Below are positions 7,830 through 14,591 of a stretch of 17,325 nucleotides of DNA, one piece after another. A program made the position numbers and the translations under genes. The DNA is from CAZOWL01 sp964583605 (GTDB taxonomy: Bacteria > Pseudomonadota > Gammaproteobacteria > Chromatiales > Chromatiaceae): the NCBI GenBank assembly GCA_964583605.1, contig CAZOWL010000091.1:1-17325 (forward strand), given 5' to 3'. The notes below the pieces were generated by a model. It was not told where the DNA came from and did not search any database. It saw only the letters and a program-made list of their open reading frames with translations. The number at the start of each line of letters is the position of its first letter. Within the stretch, counting starts at the first letter, position 1.

Positions 7830-7955
7830 TAACGATCATGGGGCGAGCCGAGCCACCCCGGACCATGAAATGTCGCCTTCCCCTTGATCGTTCCCTCACC
7901 CCAACCCTCTCCCAGAGGGCGAGGGAGCGAACGTGCTTCGCGAGTTTCATAGTAG
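7830..7955 (+). repeat. two-hairpin dispersed repeat, copy B, in the acsA-pat divergent spacer
   Basis: Same orientation as copy A. It opens TAACGATCATGGGGCGAG, carries the imperfect first palindrome (right arm ending TTGATCGTT), the conserved CCCCAACCCTCTCCCAGAGG tract, and an end near GCGAGTTTCATAGTAG. Its first base is 10 nt upstream of the acsA start codon. On the acsA strand, its terminal TTA therefore runs into the TTAGGTTGA ribosome-binding region. About 100 bp remain to the pat start, so it occupies over half of the divergent regulatory region. Confidence 0.85.
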
Positions 7956-8055
7956 TGACTGAATCAGTGGCCGTTTTGCGACATGCCGTCATTATGAACC
8001 GGGCGGTCTATCGCGTCCGAATCGCAATCATGATCGGGGCACGGAAGACGTTGGC

Positions 8056-10737
8056 ATGAGCATCCGCAATCTTGACTCCCTCCTGAGGCCCGAATCGATA
8101 GCCGTGATCGGCGCCAGCCGCACAGACTCATCGGTCGGTGCCGTATTGGCCAAGAATCTCTTCGGGGGAGGCTTTGACGGCGCCATCTTCCCGGTCAACC
8201 CAAGACATCGATTCATCCAGGGTGTGTGGACCTACCCCGACATCGCCGACCTCCCGATCACAGCAGACCTCGCGGTGATCGCCACACCCGCGGCCACCGT
8301 ACCGCAAATCATCCGCTCACTCGGTGCTGCCGGGACAAAGGCTGCCGTCGTGATCAGTGCCGGTTTCGGTGAGGCCGCCGCCTCGGGCGGTCAAGAGCTG
8401 CAGCGGGCCATCCTAACGGCTGCTCAGCCGTTCAATCTGCGGATCGTCGGCCCGAATTGCCTGGGCATCCTGGTTCCCGGCCTCGGCATCAACGCCAGTT
8501 TCGCCCAGACGACGCCCGAGGCCGGCCACCTCGCCTTCGTCACCCAGTCCGGCGCAATCGTGACCGCTATCCTGGATTGGGCCAGGCCTCGCGGGATTGG
8601 CTTCTCCCACCTAATCTCGCTCGGCGACATGGCCGATGTCGATTTTGGCGATGTGCTGGATTATCTCGCCAACGTACGCGAGACACGCGCCATCCTGCTC
8701 TATATCGAGGCCATCTCGGACGCGCGCAAATTCATGTCCGCCGCGCGCGCCGCAGCGCGCATGAAGCCTGTCATTGTCGTCAAAGGCGGTCGGTATCACG
8801 AGAGCGCGAAGGCGGCCACCTCGCACACCGGGGCGCTGGCCGGCGACGACGAGGTCTATAACGCGGCGTTTCGGCGCGCCGGCATGTTGCGGGTACACAG
8901 CCTCACCGAACTGTTCGATGCGGCCGAGACCCTGGCGATGCAATGGCGGCCCAAAGGTGACCGTCTCGCGGTGTTGACCAATGGTGGGGGTATCGGCGTC
9001 CTGGCGACCGATGCGATCGTCGAGCAAGGCGCGCGCGCTGCCGAGTTGGCGCCTGAAACGATCGAGCGACTCAACGGCGTACTGCCCGCTGCTTGGTCGC
9101 ACAGCAATCCGATCGATATCCTCGGCGATGCCCCGGGCGGCCGTTATGCACAGGCGCTGGAGATACTGTCCAAAGATCCCAATACCGACGCCATCCTGGT
9201 ACTGAATTGTCCCACGGCGGTAGCCTGCAGCACCGACGCTGCCCGCGCCGTCATTGAAATGGCCGACAAGAAGAGAGGCGTGCCTTTGTTCACCAGCTGG
9301 GTGGGCGACGACTCAATGCGGGAGGCCCGTCGTCTCTTTGGGGCGCAGCGGATCCCGACCTATGACACCCCTGAGCAGGCCGTGCGCGCGTTCATGCACC
9401 TGGTGAGCTACCAGCGTAACCAGACCATGCTGATGGAGACGCCCCCGTCCGTCCCTGAAGACTTCAAACCCGACCTGGAAGCGGCCAACCGCATCATCGA
9501 ACGGACGCTCAGCGACAACCGATCCTGGCTCAGTGAGTCCGAGGCGAAACAGGTGCTAGCCGCCTATGGCATCCCTGTCGCCTTGACGCAGCAGGTCGGC
9601 ACACCCGACGAAGCAGCAAGCTGCGCCACCCAGATCGGTGAGCCCGTGGTGATCAAGATCCTCTCACCGGACATCACCCACAAATCCGATGTCGGCGGTG
9701 TCGCGCTCGACCTAGTCGGTCCCTCAGCCGTGCGCACCGCCGCGCAGGCGATGCAGGAGCGCGTCAGACAGCTGCACCCCGAGGCCCGTCTGACCGGCTT
9801 CAGTGTGCAGCCAATGATCCGTCGTCCAGGCGCTTACGAACTGGTCATCGGCGCCACCGAGGACCGCCAGTTCGGACCGGTCATCCTGTTCGGACAGGGC
9901 GGCACGGCCGTCGAGATCATCAACGACAAGGCCCTGGCGCTCCCGCCACTGAACATGCGTCTGGCACACGAACTCATCTCACAAACGCGTATCTATCGAC
10001 TTCTGAAGGGTTATCGCAGCACTGCGGCCGTCGATCTGGACGCGATCGCAATGGCGCTGATCCGTGTTGCCCAGCTGATGATCGACATCCCGGCGATCAG
10101 TCAGCTGGACATCAATCCGCTGTTGGCGAATGAATCCGGTGTGATCGCATTGGACGCGCGGATCGCTATACGTGCCACGCAGGAGCCTGCCGGCACGCGG
10201 CTAGCAATCCGTCCCTACCCTAAAGAGCTCGAGGAGCTGATTCAGGTCGGCGACGGCCGCGTGATCCTCCTGCGCCCAATCGTGCCGGAGGATGAGCCGA
10301 GCCTGCAGAGTGCGTTTACCCAGCTCACCGCGGAAGAGGTTCGACTACGCTTCTTCGCACCGAAGAAGACGCTGTCGCATTTCGCGGCAGTGCGGTTCAC
10401 GCAGATAGATTATGACCGCGAGATGGGCCTGATCCTGACCGAGGCCGGCCGACCTGGACAGACCGAGATCTTCGGCGTTGCCAACCTGATTGCCGACCCC
10501 GACAATCGCACCGCGGAATATGCAATCGTGGTCCGCCACGACATGATCGGCCTCGGCCTTGGGATCGTCCTGATGCGGCGCATCATCGATTACGCCCGTA
10601 ACCGCGGAATCCAGGAGATCTTCGGTGACGTGCTGCAAGAGAACCGGTCCATGTTGAAGCTGTGCAAGATCCTCGGCTTCTCCCAATCGCGTGTCCCCAA
10701 TGACACCGGTGTGACCCGCGTCACGCTCAAGCTCTAG
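8056..10737 (+). CDS. pat: Pat-type protein lysine acetyltransferase with NDP-forming acyl-CoA synthetase domains
   Basis: At 893 residues it has the full domain order of PatZ/Pat enzymes. First is a CoA-binding Rossmann domain (about 1-130, SIAVIGASR). Succinyl-CoA-ligase-like domains follow (about 140-460, with GPNCLGI at 132-138). Next is an ATP-grasp domain (about 490-710, VVIKILSPDITHKSDVGG), and last a C-terminal GNAT domain (about 735-893, acetyl-CoA loop IGLGLG at 831-836). Known family members acetylate a lysine of Acs and switch it off. The loop SHTGALAG at 256-263 keeps the histidine that is phosphorylated in active ADP-forming acyl-CoA synthetases; from memory some Pat proteins lack it, so residual synthetase activity is possible. 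The ATG follows a GGAAG box. The deacetylase gene follows after 23 nt, and AcsA is divergent. Confidence 0.9.
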   Translation: MSIRNLDSLLRPESIAVIGASRTDSSVGAVLAKNLFGGGFDGAIFPVNPRHRFIQGVWTYPDIADLPITADLAVIATPAATVPQIIRSLGAAGTKAAVVISAGFGEAAASGGQELQRAILTAAQPFNLRIVGPNCLGILVPGLGINASFAQTTPEAGHLAFVTQSGAIVTAILDWARPRGIGFSHLISLGDMADVDFGDVLDYLANVRETRAILLYIEAISDARKFMSAARAAARMKPVIVVKGGRYHESAKAATSHTGALAGDDEVYNAAFRRAGMLRVHSLTELFDAAETLAMQWRPKGDRLAVLTNGGGIGVLATDAIVEQGARAAELAPETIERLNGVLPAAWSHSNPIDILGDAPGGRYAQALEILSKDPNTDAILVLNCPTAVACSTDAARAVIEMADKKRGVPLFTSWVGDDSMREARRLFGAQRIPTYDTPEQAVRAFMHLVSYQRNQTMLMETPPSVPEDFKPDLEAANRIIERTLSDNRSWLSESEAKQVLAAYGIPVALTQQVGTPDEAASCATQIGEPVVIKILSPDITHKSDVGGVALDLVGPSAVRTAAQAMQERVRQLHPEARLTGFSVQPMIRRPGAYELVIGATEDRQFGPVILFGQGGTAVEIINDKALALPPLNMRLAHELISQTRIYRLLKGYRSTAAVDLDAIAMALIRVAQLMIDIPAISQLDINPLLANESGVIALDARIAIRATQEPAGTRLAIRPYPKELEELIQVGDGRVILLRPIVPEDEPSLQSAFTQLTAEEVRLRFFAPKKTLSHFAAVRFTQIDYDREMGLILTEAGRPGQTEIFGVANLIADPDNRTAEYAIVVRHDMIGLGLGIVLMRRIIDYARNRGIQEIFGDVLQENRSMLKLCKILGFSQSRVPNDTGVTRVTLKL

Positions 10738-10760
10738 CTGCTGCCCGGGTTGCGAATCAT

Positions 10761-11750
10761 ATGGACAACGCCCCAGCAACGGTCACTGTCTACGCTGGCG
10801 ACCGATTGGGCGATTACAACTTTGGCGCCGATCATCCATTCGGGCCTTTGCGCTATACCAAATTTATCGAACGATTCCGAGAGCTTGGACTAGACCGACA
10901 CTGCCGCATTGCATCTCCGGTGATGGCGAAAAGGGCCGACATCGAGCGCTTCCACACTGCTCAGTATATCGATCGGGTGATGCAGGCGTCAGAGACAGGC
11001 AGCGGTTATCTCGATGACGGCGATACCCCCGCCTTCCGAGGTATCTACCAGGCCGCCGCGCGGGTCGTCGGCACAGTGTTGCAGGCTGTTGCCGACCTGA
11101 TCAGCGGCGAGACACGCCGTGCCTTCGTCCCGATCGCCGGCTTGCACCATGCGCGCCGCGATGCCGCCGCCGGCTTTTGCGTCTTCAACGATTGCGGGGT
11201 GGCCATTGAGACCCTACGCGGCGACTACAATGTGGGGCACATTGGCTATGTGGATATCGATGCGCATCACGGCGACGGCGTCTTTTATGCCTTTGAAACC
11301 GACCCGGGACTAGCAATCGCCGACATCCACGAAGACGGCCGTTATCTGTATCCGGGAACCGGCGCGGTGCTGGAGACCGGTAAAGGCGCCGCCCGCGGTA
11401 CCAAACTGAACCTGCCAATGCCACCAGGGGCCGGCGATCGATTGTTCTTCGAAGCCTGGGAATTTATCGAGGCCTTCGTCGATGATGCCCGGCCGGAATT
11501 CATCATCTTTCAGTGCGGTGCCGACAGCCTTGCCGGAGATCCCATCACGCATATGGCCTACACCAGCGAGGCCCACCGCCACGCCACCCTCCGCCTGTGC
11601 GAGCTGGCAGATCGTCACTGCCAAGGCCGGCTACTGGCGCTAGGCGGTGGCGGCTACAACCTGCAGAATCTTGCCGATTCCTGGTGCGCGGTCGTGCAGA
11701 CAATGATCGCGGTCGACACGCCGACTCGCGACTTGTGCGTGACTCCATGA
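10761..11750 (+). CDS. HDAC/AcuC-family zinc deacetylase
   Basis: Arginase-fold zinc amidohydrolase of 329 residues, related to histone deacetylases, acetylpolyamine amidohydrolases and AcuC. The catalytic pair is GLHH (His129-His130). The metal site is VDIDAHHGDG (Asp167, His169) plus CGADSLAGDP (Asp255), and the transition-state tyrosine is in GGGGYN (Tyr299). All key residues are present, so it should be active. It lies 23 nt after the Pat-type gene, probably in one transcript. The position implies removal of the acetyl group that Pat adds to AcsA, as AcuC does in Bacillus. An acetylpolyamine substrate is an alternative that cannot be excluded from sequence. The start at 10761 has only a weak ribosome site. 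Confidence 0.9.
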   Translation: MDNAPATVTVYAGDRLGDYNFGADHPFGPLRYTKFIERFRELGLDRHCRIASPVMAKRADIERFHTAQYIDRVMQASETGSGYLDDGDTPAFRGIYQAAARVVGTVLQAVADLISGETRRAFVPIAGLHHARRDAAAGFCVFNDCGVAIETLRGDYNVGHIGYVDIDAHHGDGVFYAFETDPGLAIADIHEDGRYLYPGTGAVLETGKGAARGTKLNLPMPPGAGDRLFFEAWEFIEAFVDDARPEFIIFQCGADSLAGDPITHMAYTSEAHRHATLRLCELADRHCQGRLLALGGGGYNLQNLADSWCAVVQTMIAVDTPTRDLCVTP

Positions 11751-11768
11751 GCCAGTCACCGACTCCGC

Positions 11769-11805
11769 TCACAACGGGGCCTTCACAATGGGCCCTCACA
11801 ATGGG
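11769..11805. repeat. three tandem 13-14-bp repeats after the deacetylase gene
   Basis: TCACAACGGG (11769-11778), TCACAATGGG (11783-11792) and TCACAATGGG (11796-11805) recur at spacings of 14 and 13 bp. The rest of the 250-bp gene-free stretch to the tRNA-Glu gene holds only a 7-bp inverted repeat CGAGCGG/CCGCTCG (11886-11892 with 11911-11917). Function is unknown; replication slippage could explain the repeats. Confidence 0.6.
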
Positions 11806-12002
11806 GGTGGCGTGAGAGGGTCAGCGGCCCCACATAGAGCCCATTCCGCGCAGGCGGTAAGTCGGGCGTTTTCTTCACTGTCGGCCGAGCGGATTCAAAG
11901 GGCGAAGCGACCGCTCGAGATCCGCCTCCAGGACACATTACAGGTAGGCCGGATGGATGGGCTGGGCTTGTGGGATCGGTGACTGTTTGGATTGGCTTGG
12001 AT

Positions 12003-12078
12003 TGGCGTCCCCACGGGGATTCGAACCCCGGTTGCCGCCGTGAAAGGGCGATGTCCTAGGCCTCTAGACGATGGGGAC
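12003..12078 (-). tRNA. tRNA-Glu (anticodon TTC)
   Basis: Read on the minus strand, the 76-nt gene begins GTCCCCATCGTCTAGAGGCC, has the anticodon loop CTTTCAC (TTC), a GGGGTTCGAATCCCC T-arm, a 7-bp acceptor stem GTCCCCA/TGGGGAC, and discriminator G with an encoded CCA. It decodes GAA and GAG and also serves tetrapyrrole synthesis through glutamyl-tRNA, relevant in a phototroph. It lies 48 nt downstream of tRNA-Ala. Confidence 0.97.
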
Positions 12079-12092
12079 AGGAGTCAGCCGTC

Positions 12093-12116
12093 AAAAAAAA
12101 CCGGCCATACGACCGG
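12093..12116 (-). terminator. intrinsic terminator between tRNA-Ala and tRNA-Glu
   Basis: On the minus strand, CCGGTC - loop GTAT - GGCCGG (12116 down to 12101) forms a 6-bp stem with one G-T pair, followed at once by eight T residues (12100-12093). It ends 14 nt before tRNA-Glu begins. The form is a textbook rho-independent terminator, oddly placed between two same-strand tRNA genes. Confidence 0.8.
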
Positions 12117-12126
12117 ATTGTTCGAG

Positions 12127-12202
12127 TGGTGGAGCCAGGCGGGATCGAACCGCCGACCTCAACACTGCCAGTGTTGCGCTCTCCCAGCTGAGCTATGGCC
12201 CC
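12127..12202 (-). tRNA. tRNA-Ala (anticodon GGC)
   Basis: The 76-nt minus-strand gene begins GGGGCCATAGCTCAGCTGGG. Its anticodon stem-loop is CAACA-CTGGCAG-TGTTG (GGC), the T-arm is GGCGGTTCGATCCCGCC, and the acceptor stem GGGGCCA/TGGCTCC contains one G-T pair, ending in an A discriminator and encoded CCA. It decodes GCC and GCU, GCC being a very common codon in this high-GC genome. Confidence 0.97.
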
Positions 12203-12219
12203 GTCGAATCAGACCGGAA

Positions 12220-12248
12220 ATTTTACGGGCCCCGCGCACCATCGTCTA
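12220..12248 (-). promoter_or_regulatory. candidate sigma-70 promoter for tRNA-Ala
   Basis: On the minus strand, TAGACG (12248-12243, four of six matches to TTGACA) and TAAAAT (12225-12220, five of six matches to TATAAT) are separated by exactly 17 nt. The -10 box ends 17 nt before the mature tRNA-Ala 5' end, leaving a short leader, as is usual for tRNA transcripts. Confidence 0.5.
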
Positions 12249-12390
12249 GTCTTTTTTTCGGCCCAGAATGCCCCTATGCCCGCGGCAAGATTTGACTCGG
12301 GCAGACCCATCGACGCCGGCATCGCCGCAGAGAACCCATCATCCAAGCTGGTCGAGCCTACCCTCCGTAACCGACTTAGGAGTCGTCTGA

Positions 12391-13281
12391 ATGAAACGCA
12401 TCCTGTTGTTCCTGGCAACGAATTTCGCTGTTCTGCTGGTGATCAGCATCGTCTTCAAGCTACTCGGTCTTGAAGGCCTGCTGCGAGCCAACGGTGTCGA
12501 TCTCGACTACGGTGCCGTGATGGTCTACGCCGCCATCATCGGCTTCTCGGGCTCATTGATCTCGCTGTTCCTGTCTAAGGGCATGGCCAAGCGCGCCATG
12601 GGCGTGCAGATCATCGAGCAGCCCACGAACAACTACGAGCGCTGGCTCATTGATACGGTCGCGCGATTGTCGCAAGACGCCGGCATCAAGATGCCAGAGG
12701 TAGGCGTCTTCGATTCACCGCAGCCGAATGCCTTCGCGACGGGCTGGAACCGCAACGCCGCCCTCGTGGCCGTGAGCTCTGGCTTGGTCAGGGAGATGAG
12801 CCAAGACGAGGTGGAGGCCGTTCTCGGGCATGAGGTCAGCCACGCGGCCAACGGCGATATGGTGACGCTGACGCTGATCCAGGGGGTGGTCAACACATTC
12901 GTCATCTTCCTCTCGACCATCATCGGCCACCTGGTCGATCGCGTCGTCTTCAAGACCGAGCAGGGCCACGGCCCTGCCTATTTCGTGGTCTCGATCGTCG
13001 CCCAGATCTTGCTGTCGATCGTGGCGACCATGATCGTCATGTGGTTTTCGCGACAGCGCGAGTTTCGTGCCGACGCGGGCGGTGCGCGTCTAGCCGGCCG
13101 GGAGAAGATGGTCTCAGCCCTACGCGCCCTGCAGCGACAGCACGAGCAGCACGACCTTCCCGCCGGGGAGTTCGCCGCCTTCGGCATCTCGGGCAATATT
13201 GGCGATGGCCTCAAGGCCCTGTTCATGAGCCACCCCCCGCTGGAAGCGAGGATTGCGGCGCTACAACAGGGCGGCAGGTAA
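12391..13281 (+). CDS. htpX: HtpX membrane zinc metalloprotease
   Basis: Inner-membrane M48-family protease that helps degrade misfolded membrane proteins alongside FtsH. The product is 296 residues. Two N-terminal membrane helices (about 4-24 and 43-62) precede the catalytic part, with the zinc motif HEVSH at 147-151 and the third ligand Glu224 in EFRAD. Two further hydrophobic segments (about 160-182 and 196-218) lie before and around it. The GWNRNAALVAVSSGL stretch is typical of HtpX. The ATG follows TTAGGAG by 8 nt, a strong ribosome site. It is a single-gene unit, convergent with the BLUF-PsiE gene. HtpX is often induced by envelope or heat stress; no Cpx-type site was identified here. 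Confidence 0.96.
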   Translation: MKRILLFLATNFAVLLVISIVFKLLGLEGLLRANGVDLDYGAVMVYAAIIGFSGSLISLFLSKGMAKRAMGVQIIEQPTNNYERWLIDTVARLSQDAGIKMPEVGVFDSPQPNAFATGWNRNAALVAVSSGLVREMSQDEVEAVLGHEVSHAANGDMVTLTLIQGVVNTFVIFLSTIIGHLVDRVVFKTEQGHGPAYFVVSIVAQILLSIVATMIVMWFSRQREFRADAGGARLAGREKMVSALRALQRQHEQHDLPAGEFAAFGISGNIGDGLKALFMSHPPLEARIAALQQGGR

Positions 13282-13297
13282 GGGACCCCGAGAAGAT

Positions 13298-13320
13298 GGG
13301 CCGCAACCTAATTGCGGCCC
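13298..13320. terminator. shared hairpin between convergent htpX and BLUF-PsiE genes
   Basis: GGGCCGCAA (13298-13306) pairs perfectly with TTGCGGCCC (13312-13320) around a 5-nt loop. It begins 16 nt after the htpX stop and overlaps the last codons and stop of the opposing gene. No long T-tract follows on either strand, so it may act as a bidirectional 3' hairpin rather than a strong intrinsic terminator. Confidence 0.65.
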
Positions 13321-14195
13321 TCGGACCCACCCCAGAGCGTCTTGCGATCCATCAGCCAATAGACGATTCCCAGTGCCAGGACTACGGCCCCGGTAGCCAG
13401 GATATACATCGGCTCGATCTTCTCGAAGTCGAAGATAATGACCTTCCGCGCGATGGCCATCAGCGCCGTCGCGATGACGAGGCGGACATGCACGACATCA
13501 TCTCTTAGGTAGAGCGTGATGTTCATGAAGATCTCGATGGCGATTAATACAGCGAGGAAGTAGCCGAAGGTCACAATGATGTCACGGGCACGCAGCTCCT
13601 CGGCCGATGGCAGAAGGACCTGCTTGAAGAGGACGTAGATGACATCGACGACACCCCAGAGAATTGTCACGACCATCAACACCGCCAAGACACGCACCGC
13701 GCCACGAATGACTCGATGCAGCACATTGATCATCGGATCGTCTTCCTCCGTGCCCAGCTCGCTCTGGCCGATGGCCTTGAAGCGCTCCTTGCGGAAGTGG
13801 TTCATCAGGCTCTCGACAATCGTGCTGTTCTGCATGAGGTAGTCGATATTGAAATCCTTCTCCCCTAAATACTTCAGACCCTCAACCTGGCCGAGGTCTT
13901 TATCGGAGACGCGCTTGAAGGCCATGCTCCAGTCCGAATACTGGCGCTGCTCGATCTTCTTGCGATACAGCACCTGGAGATCGGTGTGGCGCGGATCCTG
14001 CCGGATCGTCTCCACCAGCTCGTCGACCACCTTGTCCTCGCCCTCCAACACCTGCAGAAAGGTCGCGTTGCAGTAGAGGAGCATGCCGGTCACGCCGCGC
14101 TCGGGGTTCTTCTCGCGGCACTGCTGCAACAGGCTCAGCAGATCTTGCGTCGACATGGGCTCTGTCGCAGAGCTGATGTACAGGAGCTGAATCAT
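13308..14195 (-). CDS. BLUF blue-light sensor domain fused to a PsiE-like membrane domain
   Basis: The 295-residue protein joins two modules. Residues 2-95 form a BLUF flavin photoreceptor with the photocycle triad at canonical spacing: Tyr6, Asn30 (24 later) and Gln48 (18 later, in FLQVLEGE). DWSMAF (Trp89, Met91) matches the semi-conserved tryptophan/methionine region. A helical linker (about 97-150) leads to a PsiE-type domain (about 150-287) with four hydrophobic segments near 166-190, 206-228, 237-256 and 263-282. PsiE is a phosphate-starvation-inducible inner-membrane protein of unknown mechanism. The ATG at 14195 is fixed by AAAGGAGG 5 nt upstream; a TTG at 14213 is rejected. It follows cbpA-cbpM on the same strand. 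Light-dependent signalling to or through the membrane is inferred. Confidence 0.9.
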   Translation of the reverse strand: MIQLLYISSATEPMSTQDLLSLLQQCREKNPERGVTGMLLYCNATFLQVLEGEDKVVDELVETIRQDPRHTDLQVLYRKKIEQRQYSDWSMAFKRVSDKDLGQVEGLKYLGEKDFNIDYLMQNSTIVESLMNHFRKERFKAIGQSELGTEEDDPMINVLHRVIRGAVRVLAVLMVVTILWGVVDVIYVLFKQVLLPSAEELRARDIIVTFGYFLAVLIAIEIFMNITLYLRDDVVHVRLVIATALMAIARKVIIFDFEKIEPMYILATGAVVLALGIVYWLMDRKTLWGGSEGRN

Positions 14196-14226
14196 CGTTC
14201 CTCCTTTGATCAAACAGTACGAGGGT

Positions 14227-14242
14227 CACGGCGCGAGCCGTG
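14227..14242 (-). other. hairpin between cbpM and the BLUF-PsiE gene
   Basis: CACGGC - loop GCGA - GCCGTG is a perfect 6-bp stem in the 69-nt spacer, 22 nt past the cbpM stop and about 30 nt before the BLUF-PsiE start. The bases after it on the minus strand are not T-rich. It may be an intercistronic processing site or a weak terminator that lowers expression of the third gene. Confidence 0.45.
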
Positions 14243-14264
14243 TGCGCCTCGCCACCTCTATCAC

Positions 14265-14588
14265 TCAGACGCCAATGTGGCGCTCCAAAACCCGCAGCCG
14301 GGTCCGCAGGGCCTCAATCTCTTCCAGCAGATCCAGGGCCAGGGCCGCCCCGGCCAGGTTCAGATCCAGGTCTCGCTGCAATCGCAGCAGACGGCGCGCG
14401 CGGCGAATCTCCTCGCCTGAGAAACGCCACTCATCCGGATCGCGACCGAGCGGATGCAGCACGCCTTCGTCCACCAGCCGCCCCAGGGCCTGCGTCGTCG
14501 CGCCACAGAGCTGCTCAAGCTCGGCGAAAGTGACGGTGAGAGCCTCATCGAGCAGAACGCCCTCGACAATCATTGCTGTTTGTCTCAT
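14265..14588 (-). CDS. cbpM: chaperone modulator CbpM
   Basis: MerR-like helical protein of 107 residues that binds CbpA and restrains its co-chaperone and DNA-binding activities in E. coli. The N-terminal half has the family pattern (FAELEQLCGATTQALGRLVDEGVLHP, then WRFSGEEIRRARR), and the C-terminal half is a long leucine-rich coiled-coil helix (LQRDLDLNLAGAALALDLLEEIEALRTRL). The start lies 3 nt after the cbpA stop, so translation is almost certainly coupled. An alternative in-frame ATG at residue 6 would shorten it slightly. It stands between its target cbpA and the BLUF-PsiE gene. Confidence 0.92.
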   Translation of the reverse strand: MRQTAMIVEGVLLDEALTVTFAELEQLCGATTQALGRLVDEGVLHPLGRDPDEWRFSGEEIRRARRLLRLQRDLDLNLAGAALALDLLEEIEALRTRLRVLERHIGV

Positions 14589-14591
14589 GAC

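Noticed and set aside
11886..11917. CGAGCGG/CCGCTCG inverted repeat as tRNA-Glu terminator or integron attC site
   Set aside because: The loop is long with no T-tract, and the R/L core sites of attC and any integrase are absent.
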